NCBI RefSeq assembly: GCF_001073155.1
Contig: NZ_JVEE01000052.1
Span: forward strand, 1-64,000
From: Streptococcus parasanguinis
Lineage (GTDB): Bacteria; Bacillota; Bacilli; Lactobacillales; Streptococcaceae
Length of the DNA: 64,000 nt
Reading direction: 5' to 3'
The notes under the pieces were generated by a model that was not told the DNA's origin, did not search any database, and saw only the letters and a program-made list of their open reading frames with translations. The position numbers were made by a program, and so were the translations under genes. Below are positions 16,410-25,679 of this stretch, piece by piece. Within the stretch, counting starts at the first letter, position 1, and the number at the start of each line of letters is the position of its first letter.

Positions 16410-16928
16410 ATGTTAAATAAAGTCAAAACTAAAGCCTTAATTAGTGTTGGAACAGTAGCTGCAACTAGCTTTATTCTCATGATGGGATATACTGCTGGTC
16501 AACATTCTACTGCTAAACAAAGTCGCAAAGAGATTGAATTGGCTGCAGCTAAACTTGTAGAGGATAAACAAGCAGAAGATAAAGCCAGCATTTTGTCATC
16601 AGATACTGTATTAGTACCCCAAATTAAAGAGGAAATTCGACAGATAGCATCTCCAATGGATGCTGCTTTAGAGGGACGCAATCGACAAAATCCCTTGAGA
16701 CCAGATTGGGAAGAGGTCAAAGATGAGGTGATGCTTCAGGCCCTTCGAATGAAATTTAGTCAGAATCCAGACATTGCTAAAGAATTGATGGCGACAGGAG
16801 ATGCCATCCTCATCGAACATACGCGAAACGACGCTTACTGGTCTGATGGGGGAGATGGCTCTGGGAAAAACAAGCTAGGCCTTCTCCTAATGCAAGTGCG
16901 GGAAGAGTTGAAAAACGCTAACCTGTAA
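16410..16928 (+). CDS. Membrane-anchored NADAR-like protein (N-terminus replaced)
   Basis: A 172-residue protein. Residues 10-30 form a signal anchor (SVGTVAATSFILMMGYTAG). A charged linker runs to about residue 70. From there to the end it matches the C-terminal half of NADAR (DUF1768) N-glycosidases acting on ADP-ribose-linked substrates: IASPMDAALEGRNRQNPLRPDW, ALRMKFSQNP, LMATGDAILIEHT, WSDGGDGSGKNKLG, LLMQVR. The usual N-terminal half, with substrate-pocket residues, is absent, so enzymatic activity is doubtful. The domain would face outside the cell, which is unusual for this family. A fragment is duplicated at 1094-1243. Confidence 0.75.
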   Translation: MLNKVKTKALISVGTVAATSFILMMGYTAGQHSTAKQSRKEIELAAAKLVEDKQAEDKASILSSDTVLVPQIKEEIRQIASPMDAALEGRNRQNPLRPDWEEVKDEVMLQALRMKFSQNPDIAKELMATGDAILIEHTRNDAYWSDGGDGSGKNKLGLLLMQVREELKNANL

Positions 16929-16991
16929 TCTCTCCTCTAGCTATTCCACCTATTTCATGCTAGAATAAAGAAAAACACATTTGGAGGCATT

Positions 16992-18029
16992 ATGAATCAG
17001 ACAGTGACTTATTTGCAGGAATTGACAGCCATTCCTTCACCGACCGGTTTTACACGGGAGATCGCAGACTATTTGGTCAAAACCATTGAAGGCTTTGGGT
17101 ATGAGGTAACTCGGACTGCTAAGGGAGGCGTGAATGTGACCGTGCCTGGTGTAATCACAGACAAGCAACGCTATGTCACAGCCCATGTGGATACCTTGGG
17201 GGCTATTGTCCGCGCTGTGAAAGCAGATGGCCGCCTCAAGCTAGACCGTATCGGTGGTTTCCCTTGGAATATGATTGAAGGGGAAAATTGTACAGTCCAT
17301 GTAGCCAATACAGGAAAGACCCATTCGGGGACAATTTTGGTCCATCAGACTTCTTGCCACGTCTACAAGGATGCGGGAACTGTCGAGCGGACTCAGGACA
17401 ATATGGAAGTCCGTCTGGATGAAAAAGTGACCAATGAAAAAGAAACCCGTGCCCTTGGCATTGAAGTGGGTGACTTTGTCAGCTTTGATCCCCGGACCAT
17501 TGTGACAGATACTGGCTTTATCAAATCTCGCCACTTAGATGACAAGGTGAGTGCGGCGATTCTCTTGAATCTTCTGCGCGTGTACAAGGAAGAGAAGATC
17601 CAATTGCCAGTAACGACCACCTTTGCCTTTTCAGTCTTTGAAGAAGTGGGGCATGGGGCTAATTCAAGTATTCCGGCTGAAGTAGTCGAATACTTGGCAG
17701 TGGACATGGGAGCTATGGGAGACGACCAAGCGACGGATGAATACACGGTATCCATCTGTGTCAAAGACGCTTCAGGACCGTATCACTACGAGTTCCGTCA
17801 GCATTTGGTAGCCTTGGCAAAAGCCCAAGAAATCCCTTATAAGTTGGACATCTATCCTTTCTATGGATCAGATGCCTCTGCAGCCATGAGCGCAGGAGCA
17901 GAAGTGAAACACGCTCTTCTCGGGGCAGGGATCGAATCTAGCCACTCATATGAGCGGACCCACTTGGATTCTGTAGTCGCAACAGAGCGCATGGTCGATG
18001 CCTACCTCAAGAGCGAATTAGTAGATTAA
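16992..18029 (+). CDS. M42-family metallopeptidase
   Basis: A 345-residue cytoplasmic aminopeptidase of the M42 (FrvX/PepA/YsdC) family, dinuclear-metal enzymes that trim short peptides. Metal-ligand and catalytic regions are visible: VTAHVDTLG, SRHLDDKVSAA, VFEEVGHGAN, AVDMGAMG and the late SHSYERTHLDS. Length fits. TTGGAGG precedes the ATG. It has its own small transcription unit, with a peptide-binding lipoprotein gene downstream. I do not assign pepA because several M42 paralogues occur in streptococci. Confidence 0.88.
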   Translation: MNQTVTYLQELTAIPSPTGFTREIADYLVKTIEGFGYEVTRTAKGGVNVTVPGVITDKQRYVTAHVDTLGAIVRAVKADGRLKLDRIGGFPWNMIEGENCTVHVANTGKTHSGTILVHQTSCHVYKDAGTVERTQDNMEVRLDEKVTNEKETRALGIEVGDFVSFDPRTIVTDTGFIKSRHLDDKVSAAILLNLLRVYKEEKIQLPVTTTFAFSVFEEVGHGANSSIPAEVVEYLAVDMGAMGDDQATDEYTVSICVKDASGPYHYEFRQHLVALAKAQEIPYKLDIYPFYGSDASAAMSAGAEVKHALLGAGIESSHSYERTHLDSVVATERMVDAYLKSELVD

Positions 18030-18380
18030 AAATAACAACTATATTACGTAGTGGTTTAGACTGAAGAGAGAGTTGTTTTAGAAACTTTCCTTAGGTGAGT
18101 ACGGACGTCAGCGAACTTCTACGAAGTTCCATGACTTAGTTTTGAACCTAAAGTTTCAAAACTCCCGAGTGCCTGAAACAAATGTGTTTCAGGCACCTAT
18201 CTCACAGCGGAAAGTTTCGTTATACTTTTGTTTGGGTCTAAAATCAATTATTTCAATTATTATAAATCGCTATGTCACTTGATTTTAAAAGGATTTGATT
18301 CTATTCAGAACTACTCTCCGGAGTAGTTTTTTAAAAGACTAAAATTTTCTGAAAATTCCTTTTCTTCTGAAAATCTTTGT
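18030..18380. repeat. Intergenic block of consecutive hairpins
   Basis: No gene in this stretch. It contains at least three stem-loops in a row: GAACTTC-TAC-GAAGTTC near 18110, TTTTGAA.../TTTCAAAA near 18140-18165, and GTGCCTGAAAC...GTTTCAGGCAC near 18170-18200. AT-rich DNA and a terminator follow at 18309-18333. It is probably an intergenic palindromic element. A similar series lies between lacE and lacG. Confidence 0.55.
18309..18333 (+). terminator. Terminator before the peptide-binding lipoprotein gene
   Basis: AACTACTC-TCC-GGAGTAGTT hairpin and T run. Confidence 0.8.
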
Positions 18381-18424
18381 GGTATAATCTTAAAATAAAC
18401 TTAAAATTTCTTAAGGAGTTTTAC

Positions 18425-20410
18425 ATGAAAAAAAGAAATGTCATTGCACTTGCGGGAGTTGCCCTCCTTTCAGCAGGTATCCTAGCAGCTTGTTCTGGAG
18501 GTTCTAAATCATCTAGCTCAAGCAACGGCCAAAAATTCTCATATGTCTATGAGACTGAGCCAGAAAACCTAAACTATATCACATCTGGTAAAGCAGCAAC
18601 CCACGATATCACTGGAAACTTGATTGATGGTTTGTTTGAAAATGATAAATACGGGAACTTGATTCCATCTCTTGCAAAAGATTGGACAGTTTCGCAAGAT
18701 GGCTTGACTTATACTTATAAACTTCGTGATGATGCTAAATGGTATGATTCAGAAGGCGAAGAGTATGCGGATGTAACAGCTAAAGATTTCGTCACAGGGA
18801 TCAAATATGCGGCTGATAACAAATCAGAAATGCTCTACATCATCCAAGATTCTATCAAAGGCTTGAATGACTACGTTAGTGGTAAAAATAAAGATTTCTC
18901 AGCTGTAGGAGTAAAAGCAGTTGATGATCATACCCTTCAAATCACTTTGAACCAACCAGAATCTTACTGGAACTCTAAATTGACTCTTGGGATCACTTTC
19001 CCTGTCAACGAAAAATTCGTGAAATCAAAAGGGGATAAATTCGCTCAAGCAAGTGATACTAGCTCTCTTCTTTACAATGGTCCTTACATCTTGAAGAGCT
19101 TTACTTCAAAATCTTCTATCGAAATGACCAAGAATGAAAACTACTGGGATAAAGACAAGGTCTACATCTCAGATGTTAAATTGGAATTCTACGATGGACA
19201 AGACCAAAGTAAATTGGCCAAATCATTCGGAGAAAATGCTCTTAGCTTGGCCAAACTCTTCCCAACTGGATCTGGTTATTCAGAGCAAGCCAAAGAATTC
19301 AAAGACGAAATCACCTACACTCCTCAAGATGCTGCTTCTTATGTCATTGGTACCAACATCGACCGTCAATCTTACAAACACACAGCTAAGAAGACCGACG
19401 AAGAAAAACAATCTACTAAGAAAGCCCTCTTGAACAAGGACTTCCGTCAATCGATCAGCTTTGCCTTCAACCGTGAAGCTTATGCTGCTCAATTGAACGG
19501 AAAAGACGGAGCAAGCAAGATCATCCGTAACCTCTACATTCCACCAACATTTGTCCAAGCTGATGGTAAGACCTTCGGTGAAATGGTGAAAACACAATTG
19601 GATACCTACGGAGATGAGTGGAAATCTACTAAACTAGATGATGGTCAAAACGGTCTCTTCGATGCGAAGAAAGCGAAGGAAGAGTTTGCAAAAGCGAAGA
19701 CCGCCTTGGAAGCAGAAGGTGTGAAATTCCCAATTCACATCGATATGCCTGTAGACCAAACGACTCCATCAAGAGTTCAACGGGTGCAATCTTTCAAACA
19801 ATCAGTTGAAGAAGCGCTTGGTAAAGAAAATGTCGTTATCGATATCCAAATGCTTTCGAAAGAAGACCTTCAAAATGTGACCCTCTTTGCGCCAAATGCG
19901 GCTGGCGAAGACTGGGATCTCTCTGATAATGTTGGATGGAGCCCTGACTACCAAGACCCATCAACTTACATGGATATTTTGAAAGCTTCATCTGGTGAAA
20001 ATACTAAGACTTTCCTTGGATTTGACCCAAGTGAAAACAATGAAGCAGCTAAAAAAGTTGGTCTGTACGACTTTGAAAAGATGATCAAAGATGCTGGTGC
20101 TGAAACACAAGACGTCAACAAACGCTATGAAAAATATGCGGCTGCGCAAGCTTGGTTGACTGATAGCGCCCTTGTTATGCCAACTTCTTCATCAACGGGA
20201 CGTCCATTCTTGACACGTATCGAACCATTCTCAGCTCCATTTGCATGGACTGGTGGTAAAGGAAAAGACCACGTGATCTACAAAGGAATGAAACTCCAAG
20301 ACAAAGCTGTGACAACTGCTGACTACAACAAAGCCCTTGAAAAATGGCAAAAAGAACAAGCAGAGTCAAACAAAAAAGCACAAGAAGATCTTAAGAAACA
20401 CGTTAAATAA
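18425..20410 (+). CDS. Oligopeptide-binding lipoprotein (AmiA/AliA/AliB family)
   Basis: A 661-residue solute-binding protein that captures peptides for the Ami/Opp ABC importer. It has a lipoprotein signal with lipobox LAAC (Cys23), then a Ser-rich linker and SBP_bac_5-family sequence (YVYETEPENLNYI, NLIDGLFENDKYGN, LTYTYKLRDDAKWYDSEG). ATG 18425 is chosen because AAGGAG sits just upstream and a TATAAT box lies at 18383-18388; an in-frame TTG at 18377 falls before that box. It stands alone, as AliA/AliB paralogues often do, and relies on permease genes elsewhere. Confidence 0.93.
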   Translation: MKKRNVIALAGVALLSAGILAACSGGSKSSSSSNGQKFSYVYETEPENLNYITSGKAATHDITGNLIDGLFENDKYGNLIPSLAKDWTVSQDGLTYTYKLRDDAKWYDSEGEEYADVTAKDFVTGIKYAADNKSEMLYIIQDSIKGLNDYVSGKNKDFSAVGVKAVDDHTLQITLNQPESYWNSKLTLGITFPVNEKFVKSKGDKFAQASDTSSLLYNGPYILKSFTSKSSIEMTKNENYWDKDKVYISDVKLEFYDGQDQSKLAKSFGENALSLAKLFPTGSGYSEQAKEFKDEITYTPQDAASYVIGTNIDRQSYKHTAKKTDEEKQSTKKALLNKDFRQSISFAFNREAYAAQLNGKDGASKIIRNLYIPPTFVQADGKTFGEMVKTQLDTYGDEWKSTKLDDGQNGLFDAKKAKEEFAKAKTALEAEGVKFPIHIDMPVDQTTPSRVQRVQSFKQSVEEALGKENVVIDIQMLSKEDLQNVTLFAPNAAGEDWDLSDNVGWSPDYQDPSTYMDILKASSGENTKTFLGFDPSENNEAAKKVGLYDFEKMIKDAGAETQDVNKRYEKYAAAQAWLTDSALVMPTSSSTGRPFLTRIEPFSAPFAWTGGKGKDHVIYKGMKLQDKAVTTADYNKALEKWQKEQAESNKKAQEDLKKHVK

Positions 20411-20418
20411 GAATCGAT

Positions 20419-20446
20419 AACCGAGGCTGATGCCTCGGTTTTTTTG
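20419..20446 (+). terminator. Terminator of the oligopeptide-binding gene
   Basis: AACCGAGGC-TGAT-GCCTCGGTT and a T run. Confidence 0.9.
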
Positions 20447-20467
20447 TGGGATCATTTGAATATCTAT

Positions 20468-20496
20468 TTGATATAAAAACGCTTACATAGTATAAT
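20468..20496 (+). promoter_or_regulatory. Promoter with cre-like spacer
   Basis: TTGATA at 20468 and TATAAT at 20491-20496 with a 17-bp spacer. The spacer contains AAAACGCTTACA, close to the CcpA cre consensus, which suggests carbon-catabolite control of the surface peptidase. Confidence 0.6.
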
Positions 20497-20530
20497 AGGA
20501 GTGTTGATTACAAAAAGTGAGGAGATTGAC

Positions 20531-23500
20531 ATGAAAAAGAAAACAATGGTTTCCATTGTCGCATCGAGCTTACTGATCGCGCCGATGGTCTTGCATCAAG
20601 TAGTAGCAGCAGACGAGCAAACGGAAGAGTTAGCCCCATCGACAGAAGTGGTCCATGCTCCATCTACTGAAGCAAGACCGACAACAAGTGACGCAAGTAC
20701 TGCCACTAGTGAAGAAGCTGCAAGCTCGAATGTGGCATCGCTGGATCGGACGGCAGGTGCCAATCAAGTAGCCCCTGCACCAGAAGAACACACAAGACAA
20801 AGTGAGTCCTCTGTCCCAGTAGCAAGTCCAGCAGCAACAAACAGGGAAGCTGGACCTCAATCCGCTCCTACTTCAGAAGCTCCGGCAACAAGTCAGGATT
20901 TGGCAAAGGTCACAGGTAGCACCCTTGCAGCGGATCAGGCCTCTAAAGAGTTGACAGTCCAAGATGCTGTTAATGGCTTGCTTCAATGGGCAGCAACAGA
21001 TCCTAGTCAATTGGGTCAAAGCCAAGCAGATCGCGAACGCTTTGCCAAGAGTTTAGGCTTGATTGAAAAATCAGAAGATCTGACTCGTAAGGTTAGTCAG
21101 CCAGAATTGGCCAAGATGTATGAAACAGCTAAGAAACTCTACGATGCCTACCGGGCTGAAAAGAAAAGTCCGCTCTTTTTAAATGGTCGTGCCCAGCCGA
21201 TTTTCCCTTATACGACGGGAGAAAAAGCAGACCAAGACTACAAATATGAAGACAGCCAAATTGTACGCTTCCCTGTCTATGTCGAAACGGACTACGACAC
21301 CGACGCAGATGGCAAGCCTGACTTAGTCAAAGCCATTGTTCAACTACCAAAAGCAGTAGCGCAAGGTGATTTTAAGGCAGCCACTATTCTGGAAGCGCGC
21401 CCTTACGTAGCGGGGACGCTTGATGAAAACTACGTGACCCTCGAAAGTTTGGGGCTTCCAACGGACGGTAGCTATGACATGAAGAAACTGCACAGCCAAC
21501 CTGCAAAGAGACAGCCAGTAAGCAGTGAAACAACAGTAGAAGCAGCCAAAAAAGCCAAGGCATCGGATTGGTATTACTACAGTCCCTACGAGTATATCTA
21601 TGACTACGAAGATCTGAACTGGTACGACTATTTCTTGGTCAGAGGCTATGCCTTTATCTCGAGTGCGGGACTTGGTACCAAGGGATCAGAAGGATTTAAC
21701 ACCACAGGTTCTGATCTCGAAATCAATGCCTTCAAGAATATCATCGAGTGGGTCAATGGCAAACGCAAGGCCTACACCGATAAGACTAGCAATGTTGAAA
21801 TCAAGGCAGACTGGGCAACAGGCAATGTCGCTATGACCGGTCTCTCCTGGGCTGGAACCACGACCTTTGGTGTGGCAGCGACAGGCGTAGAAGGCCTAAA
21901 GACCATCGTTCCAGCAGCAGGGATTGCCTCTTGGTATGATTATTTCAATAGCCAAGGAACCCAGTTTGGCAATGCGCCTTATAGTGATCTTTCATGGCTC
22001 TCCCTCTACGTTAGCACGCGGATGTTGGACCAAGACGACTGGGCAGGGATTTGGCAAAACTATTCCAACTACATCAACCAATTGAACAAGGACCAGTACG
22101 CCCATGATCGTAACTACAGTGATGTCTGGAAGGAGCGGGATTATACCCTTCATCCGGAAAATCTCAAGACCAGCGCCCTGATCGTCCATGGCTTGAATGA
22201 TGACAATGTCAAGACCAAGCACTTTGAACTTATGTACGATGCCCTCAAGAAAGCAGGACAAGATGTCAAGCTCTATCTTCACCAAGGAGATCACGTCTAC
22301 CCAGCGGCTATGTCAAGGGGATACGGCATCACCGCCAAGGGCCAAGATTTCTATGACCTGCTCAATACCTGGCTGACCCATTACCTCTATGGAGTGGACA
22401 ATCATGTCGAAAGCCTGCCAGCAGTTCTAGCTCAAAACAACTATGACCCAAGCAAGTGGACCACTTACGACAACTGGAAGAGTAACCAACGTCTCTTCTT
22501 GAATGCAAGCTCGAAACGGCTAGAAGAAACTATTTCTAGTGATTATGGGGCTGCTGGTGTCGAGATCGCTAACCGTAATGAAACAGTCAGCAAAGCCTCC
22601 TCTAAGGCCAATCTGACCTTCGTTTCTGATGTTACTGAGGACACTACGATCAAGGGGCACATCCCCGTTCATTTCAAGGCAGCTCTTGCCAAAGGTCAAG
22701 GAAAGAATTTCCAAATTAACGCCCTCTTGGTAGATGTGGCAGATGAGGACTTTGACGTGGTAGGAAATGGTAGCGTCAAGCAAGATAAAACAGCAGACGC
22801 TTTCTGGATGGGAAGCAATTTAAGCAACCTATCTGTTGCCGAATACGAAACCATCAAGACCAAGTACAAAGTGATTGCTAAAGGGTGGATCAACCTTGCG
22901 AACCCTGAGTCTGGCTACGATTCAGCAAGCTCACGAGCTAGCATCGAGCCTAAAGTGGGAGAATACCACGATTACACGGTTTATCTCCAACCAAATCTCT
23001 ATACGGTTAAGAAAGGTCACAAGTTAGCGCTTGTTTTCAACACCTATGACCCATCTGATTTAACGGTGGAGCATCCATATGAAGTGACCTTTAAGACAGA
23101 TTCTATCCAGGCGGCGATTCCAATTGTCGAAAAGACCCGCGCTCAAAAGGCAGCCTATGTACCGAGTGCAAGAGATACTGACTATGCGAAATTGCCAGAA
23201 ATAGAAGGAGCTGCTCTAGTCGCTCCAGAAGTGCACTACAAGGAAGAATATACGCTTCCAAGCCCAGAATACTTTGTCCAACCAAGCCAAACTCTTCCTG
23301 AAACAGAAGAGCAGATGCAAAGAGAATCAGCAAGACAAGAGAAACCTCATCATACACTAGCTGTATCCTATGGCCCTCAATTTGTTTCACAAGGAATTGC
23401 AGAAGATCCTCAAGTTGCGACTTCTGCAGTAGGAGGAGATCAAGCAGACCATACGCTACCTCAAACAGGGAGCAAAGACCATGCTCTGGGTCTCTTAGGG

Positions 23501-23560
23501 GTGATCAGCCTAACAGCTTCTAGCTTCATCTTTTGGCGCAAAAAGAAAGAAGATGCCTAA
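20531..23560 (+). CDS. Cell-wall-anchored X-prolyl dipeptidyl peptidase (S15)
   Basis: A ~1009-residue surface protein that removes X-Pro dipeptides. A signal peptide ends near VVAADE, and a ~150-residue Ser/Thr/Ala/Pro-rich region follows. The S15 alpha/beta-hydrolase core has nucleophile Ser439 in TGLSWAG, acid in GLNDDNV and histidine in HQGDHVYP. The end is a sorting signal: LPQTGS, a hydrophobic helix and RKKKEDA. It resembles the extracellular enzyme described in S. gordonii. ATG 20531 has a GAGGAG site; an upstream TTG in frame lies inside the promoter-proximal leader. It supplies dipeptides for uptake. Confidence 0.93.
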   Translation: MKKKTMVSIVASSLLIAPMVLHQVVAADEQTEELAPSTEVVHAPSTEARPTTSDASTATSEEAASSNVASLDRTAGANQVAPAPEEHTRQSESSVPVASPAATNREAGPQSAPTSEAPATSQDLAKVTGSTLAADQASKELTVQDAVNGLLQWAATDPSQLGQSQADRERFAKSLGLIEKSEDLTRKVSQPELAKMYETAKKLYDAYRAEKKSPLFLNGRAQPIFPYTTGEKADQDYKYEDSQIVRFPVYVETDYDTDADGKPDLVKAIVQLPKAVAQGDFKAATILEARPYVAGTLDENYVTLESLGLPTDGSYDMKKLHSQPAKRQPVSSETTVEAAKKAKASDWYYYSPYEYIYDYEDLNWYDYFLVRGYAFISSAGLGTKGSEGFNTTGSDLEINAFKNIIEWVNGKRKAYTDKTSNVEIKADWATGNVAMTGLSWAGTTTFGVAATGVEGLKTIVPAAGIASWYDYFNSQGTQFGNAPYSDLSWLSLYVSTRMLDQDDWAGIWQNYSNYINQLNKDQYAHDRNYSDVWKERDYTLHPENLKTSALIVHGLNDDNVKTKHFELMYDALKKAGQDVKLYLHQGDHVYPAAMSRGYGITAKGQDFYDLLNTWLTHYLYGVDNHVESLPAVLAQNNYDPSKWTTYDNWKSNQRLFLNASSKRLEETISSDYGAAGVEIANRNETVSKASSKANLTFVSDVTEDTTIKGHIPVHFKAALAKGQGKNFQINALLVDVADEDFDVVGNGSVKQDKTADAFWMGSNLSNLSVAEYETIKTKYKVIAKGWINLANPESGYDSASSRASIEPKVGEYHDYTVYLQPNLYTVKKGHKLALVFNTYDPSDLTVEHPYEVTFKTDSIQAAIPIVEKTRAQKAAYVPSARDTDYAKLPEIEGAALVAPEVHYKEEYTLPSPEYFVQPSQTLPETEEQMQRESARQEKPHHTLAVSYGPQFVSQGIAEDPQVATSAVGGDQADHTLPQTGSKDHALGLLGVISLTASSFIFWRKKKEDA

Positions 23561-23658
23561 GGAGTCCCCGTAGCAAATATTTCTAAAATGGCATTATTTA
23601 GTGTAAAATAAAAGTAGAAATGCAGAATCAGTAGATGCCTACTGAAAAAGGAGGAAAT

Positions 23659-23973
23659 ATGGCACACGTAATCACAGATGCAACTTTTGAACAAGAAACT
23701 AGCCAAGGACTTGTCTTGATTGACTTTTGGGCAACTTGGTGTGGCCCATGTCGCATGCAAGCACCGATCTTGGATCAGTTGGCAGAAGAAGTACATGAAT
23801 ATGATTTGAAAATCTGTAAGATGGATGTCGATGAAAATCCAAATACAGCACGTCAATTCGGTATCATGTCGATCCCAACTCTTCTATTTAAAAAAGATGG
23901 ACAAGTTGTCAAACAAGTGGCTGGAGTTCATACGAAAGCCCAATTGAAAGAAATCATTGCAGAATTGAGCTAA
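23659..23973 (+). CDS. trxA: Thioredoxin
   Basis: A 104-residue thioredoxin with the redox motif WCGPC (Cys28, Cys31), cis-proline segment SIPTLLF and the GVHTKAQL end. It reduces cytoplasmic disulfides. ATG 23659 follows AAGGAGG; an upstream ATG at 23635 would include that site and is rejected. Monocistronic, ending in a strong terminator. Confidence 0.95.
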   Translation: MAHVITDATFEQETSQGLVLIDFWATWCGPCRMQAPILDQLAEEVHEYDLKICKMDVDENPNTARQFGIMSIPTLLFKKDGQVVKQVAGVHTKAQLKEIIAELS

Positions 23974-23974
23974 A

Positions 23975-24014
23975 AAGAAGACTCGTTTTCCAAACTGGAA
24001 AACGAGTTTTTTTT
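23975..24014 (+). terminator. Terminator of trxA
   Basis: AACTCGTTTTCC and GGAAAACGAGTT-type arms followed by nine T. Confidence 0.9.
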
Positions 24015-24043
24015 TGCTCTTTATTTCTTTCAAATAGACGCGA

Positions 24044-24078
24044 TACCCATTGACAGCGCTTTCTTATAGTGCTAAAAT
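24044..24078 (+). promoter_or_regulatory. Orphan cre-overlapped promoter
   Basis: TTGACA at 24050-24055, a 17-bp spacer and TAAAAT at 24073-24078. TGACAGCGCTTTCT overlaps the -35 and fits the CcpA cre consensus closely. It points right, into the 3' end of the convergent amylase gene, with no plus-strand gene after it. Confidence 0.55.
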
Positions 24079-24113
24079 GAAGCTGTATTTCCTATAAAAT
24101 TTTTACAGGAAAA

Positions 24114-24147
24114 AATTCTCCTAGGAAGATGTAGATCCTAGGAGAAA
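24114..24147 (-). terminator. Terminator of the amylase gene
   Basis: TTCTCCTAGG and CCTAGGAGAA arms. The T run is on the minus strand, so it serves the leftward gene. Confidence 0.75.
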
Positions 24148-24161
24148 ATTACGTATAAAGG

Positions 24162-25625
24162 TTATTGGCCCTCTGTATCTTGGGCTACCCAGACACTGAC
24201 GGAGCGTTCTGCCACTGGGAATTCAGCAGTACCGTCTTCTTGGACTTGGACGGTTTCGCTACAATTTTCTAGTACATCGTAGTAGGTGAGGCCTGCGTAG
24301 GATGAGCCGATCTCCATGACTTTTGTAGTAGCTTGGTTATTGGAAATCAAGCAGGCGATGGGTGCTGATTCTTCTGAACCTGAACGTGTCCAACCGATGC
24401 AATTAGGATCATCGAAGTAGTCCGTTTGTTCCCCATAGGCCAGATCTTTACGAACCCATAAGAGACGATCGAGGACCTCTTGGAAACTTTCTTGCGCAAA
24501 TTGGCCCTCGATACCGTAGTAGTCTCCATAGAAGACACAAGGCAAACCAGCTTCACGAAGTAAGATCAAGGCATAGGCTGCAGGCTTAAACCATTCTTGG
24601 ATCGTAGATTCCAAGGCTTGCCCTCGTTGGGTGTCATGGTTGTCCACAAAGGTTACGGCCTGTTCAGGATGATTGAGCGCTAGTGTTCCATCAAAAATAG
24701 TTCGAAGGTCGAAATTTTCACCCTCTTGACTAGCTCTGAAGAGATTTTGGTGGAGGGCTACATCGATCAAGTCATACAAGTAGTCAATGCTTTCCAAGTA
24801 CTCATCGTTGGTTTCTGTGTCGCCATTCCAAAATTCACCAAAGACGTAGAAATCTTCTCCATATTTTTTGGTGATATTATGAATGAAATTCTTCATAAAG
24901 AAGGAGTCAATGTGCTTGACGGCATCCAGACGGAAGCCTTCTACACCAGTCGTTTCGATAAACCATTCAGCCCATTGGTCGAGATTTTCTACAACTTCGG
25001 GATGTTTGAAATCGATATCGGCGTACATGAGGTAATCGTAGTTTCCGTTTTCCTTGTCTACCAGATCTCCATGAGCCCAACCTTTATTGTCCCCTTGGAT
25101 TTGGTAGATCCCATTCTTATTGCGTGAAGCATCGTAGTCCGTACCGGTGAAGTGGTACCAATGCCAGTGGAAGTCATTATAGGCGCCATTTCGGCCATCA
25201 AAGGTGAATTTGGTCCATCCTTGAATGGTGAAGGGCTCAGTGAGGACCTTGTTTCGATCCATTGGATCCACCTCAACGACCTCGAATTCCTCTAAGCCAT
25301 CGGCAGCAGCTTTATGGTTGAGAACGACATCGGCCATTGGTTGAATCCCTGCATCTTTGAGGGCTTGAATGGCTTGAAGATAATCATCTTTGAAGCCATA
25401 TTTGGTGCGAACCGTTCCTTTTTGATCGAACTCGCCCAAATCAAAGAGGTCATAGACTCCGTACCCAACGTCATTGTTAGAAGTAGCTTTAAAAGCAGGC
25501 GGCATCCAGACTTTACGAATACCCAAGTCTGCTAAGTGTTGCGCATCTTCAGCAAGACGCGACCAATGGTTCCCATCAGCGGGCAAATACCACTCAAAAT
25601 ATTGCATTAAGGTTTGATTTTCCAT
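24162..25625 (-). CDS. Cytoplasmic alpha-amylase (GH13)
   Basis: A 487-residue GH13 enzyme without a signal peptide, the intracellular type that hydrolyses imported maltodextrins. It begins NQTLMQYFEWYLP. Catalytic regions are visible: ADVVLNHKA, VEGFRLDAVKH (nucleophile Asp), VFGEFWNGD (acid Glu) and FVDNHDTQ. ATG 25625 (MENQTL) is preferred by family alignment and AAGAAG upstream; an ATG six codons earlier (25643) is possible. A palindrome typical of LacI-family sugar repressors lies 55 bp upstream. Convergent with trxA. Confidence 0.92.
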   Translation of the reverse strand: MENQTLMQYFEWYLPADGNHWSRLAEDAQHLADLGIRKVWMPPAFKATSNNDVGYGVYDLFDLGEFDQKGTVRTKYGFKDDYLQAIQALKDAGIQPMADVVLNHKAAADGLEEFEVVEVDPMDRNKVLTEPFTIQGWTKFTFDGRNGAYNDFHWHWYHFTGTDYDASRNKNGIYQIQGDNKGWAHGDLVDKENGNYDYLMYADIDFKHPEVVENLDQWAEWFIETTGVEGFRLDAVKHIDSFFMKNFIHNITKKYGEDFYVFGEFWNGDTETNDEYLESIDYLYDLIDVALHQNLFRASQEGENFDLRTIFDGTLALNHPEQAVTFVDNHDTQRGQALESTIQEWFKPAAYALILLREAGLPCVFYGDYYGIEGQFAQESFQEVLDRLLWVRKDLAYGEQTDYFDDPNCIGWTRSGSEESAPIACLISNNQATTKVMEIGSSYAGLTYYDVLENCSETVQVQEDGTAEFPVAERSVSVWVAQDTEGQ

Positions 25626-25679
25626 TTTTATTTCTTCTTTCATGTGAATGTCCCTATTTTACCAAAAATAGTTGGATGC

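Noticed and set aside
16992-18029. Naming the M42 peptidase pepA
   Set aside because: Streptococci carry more than one M42 enzyme, and the sequence alone does not settle which this is.
18377-18424. TTG start at 18377 for the oligopeptide-binding protein
   Set aside because: It lies ahead of the TATAAT box and would spoil the lipoprotein signal; ATG 18425 has AAGGAG.
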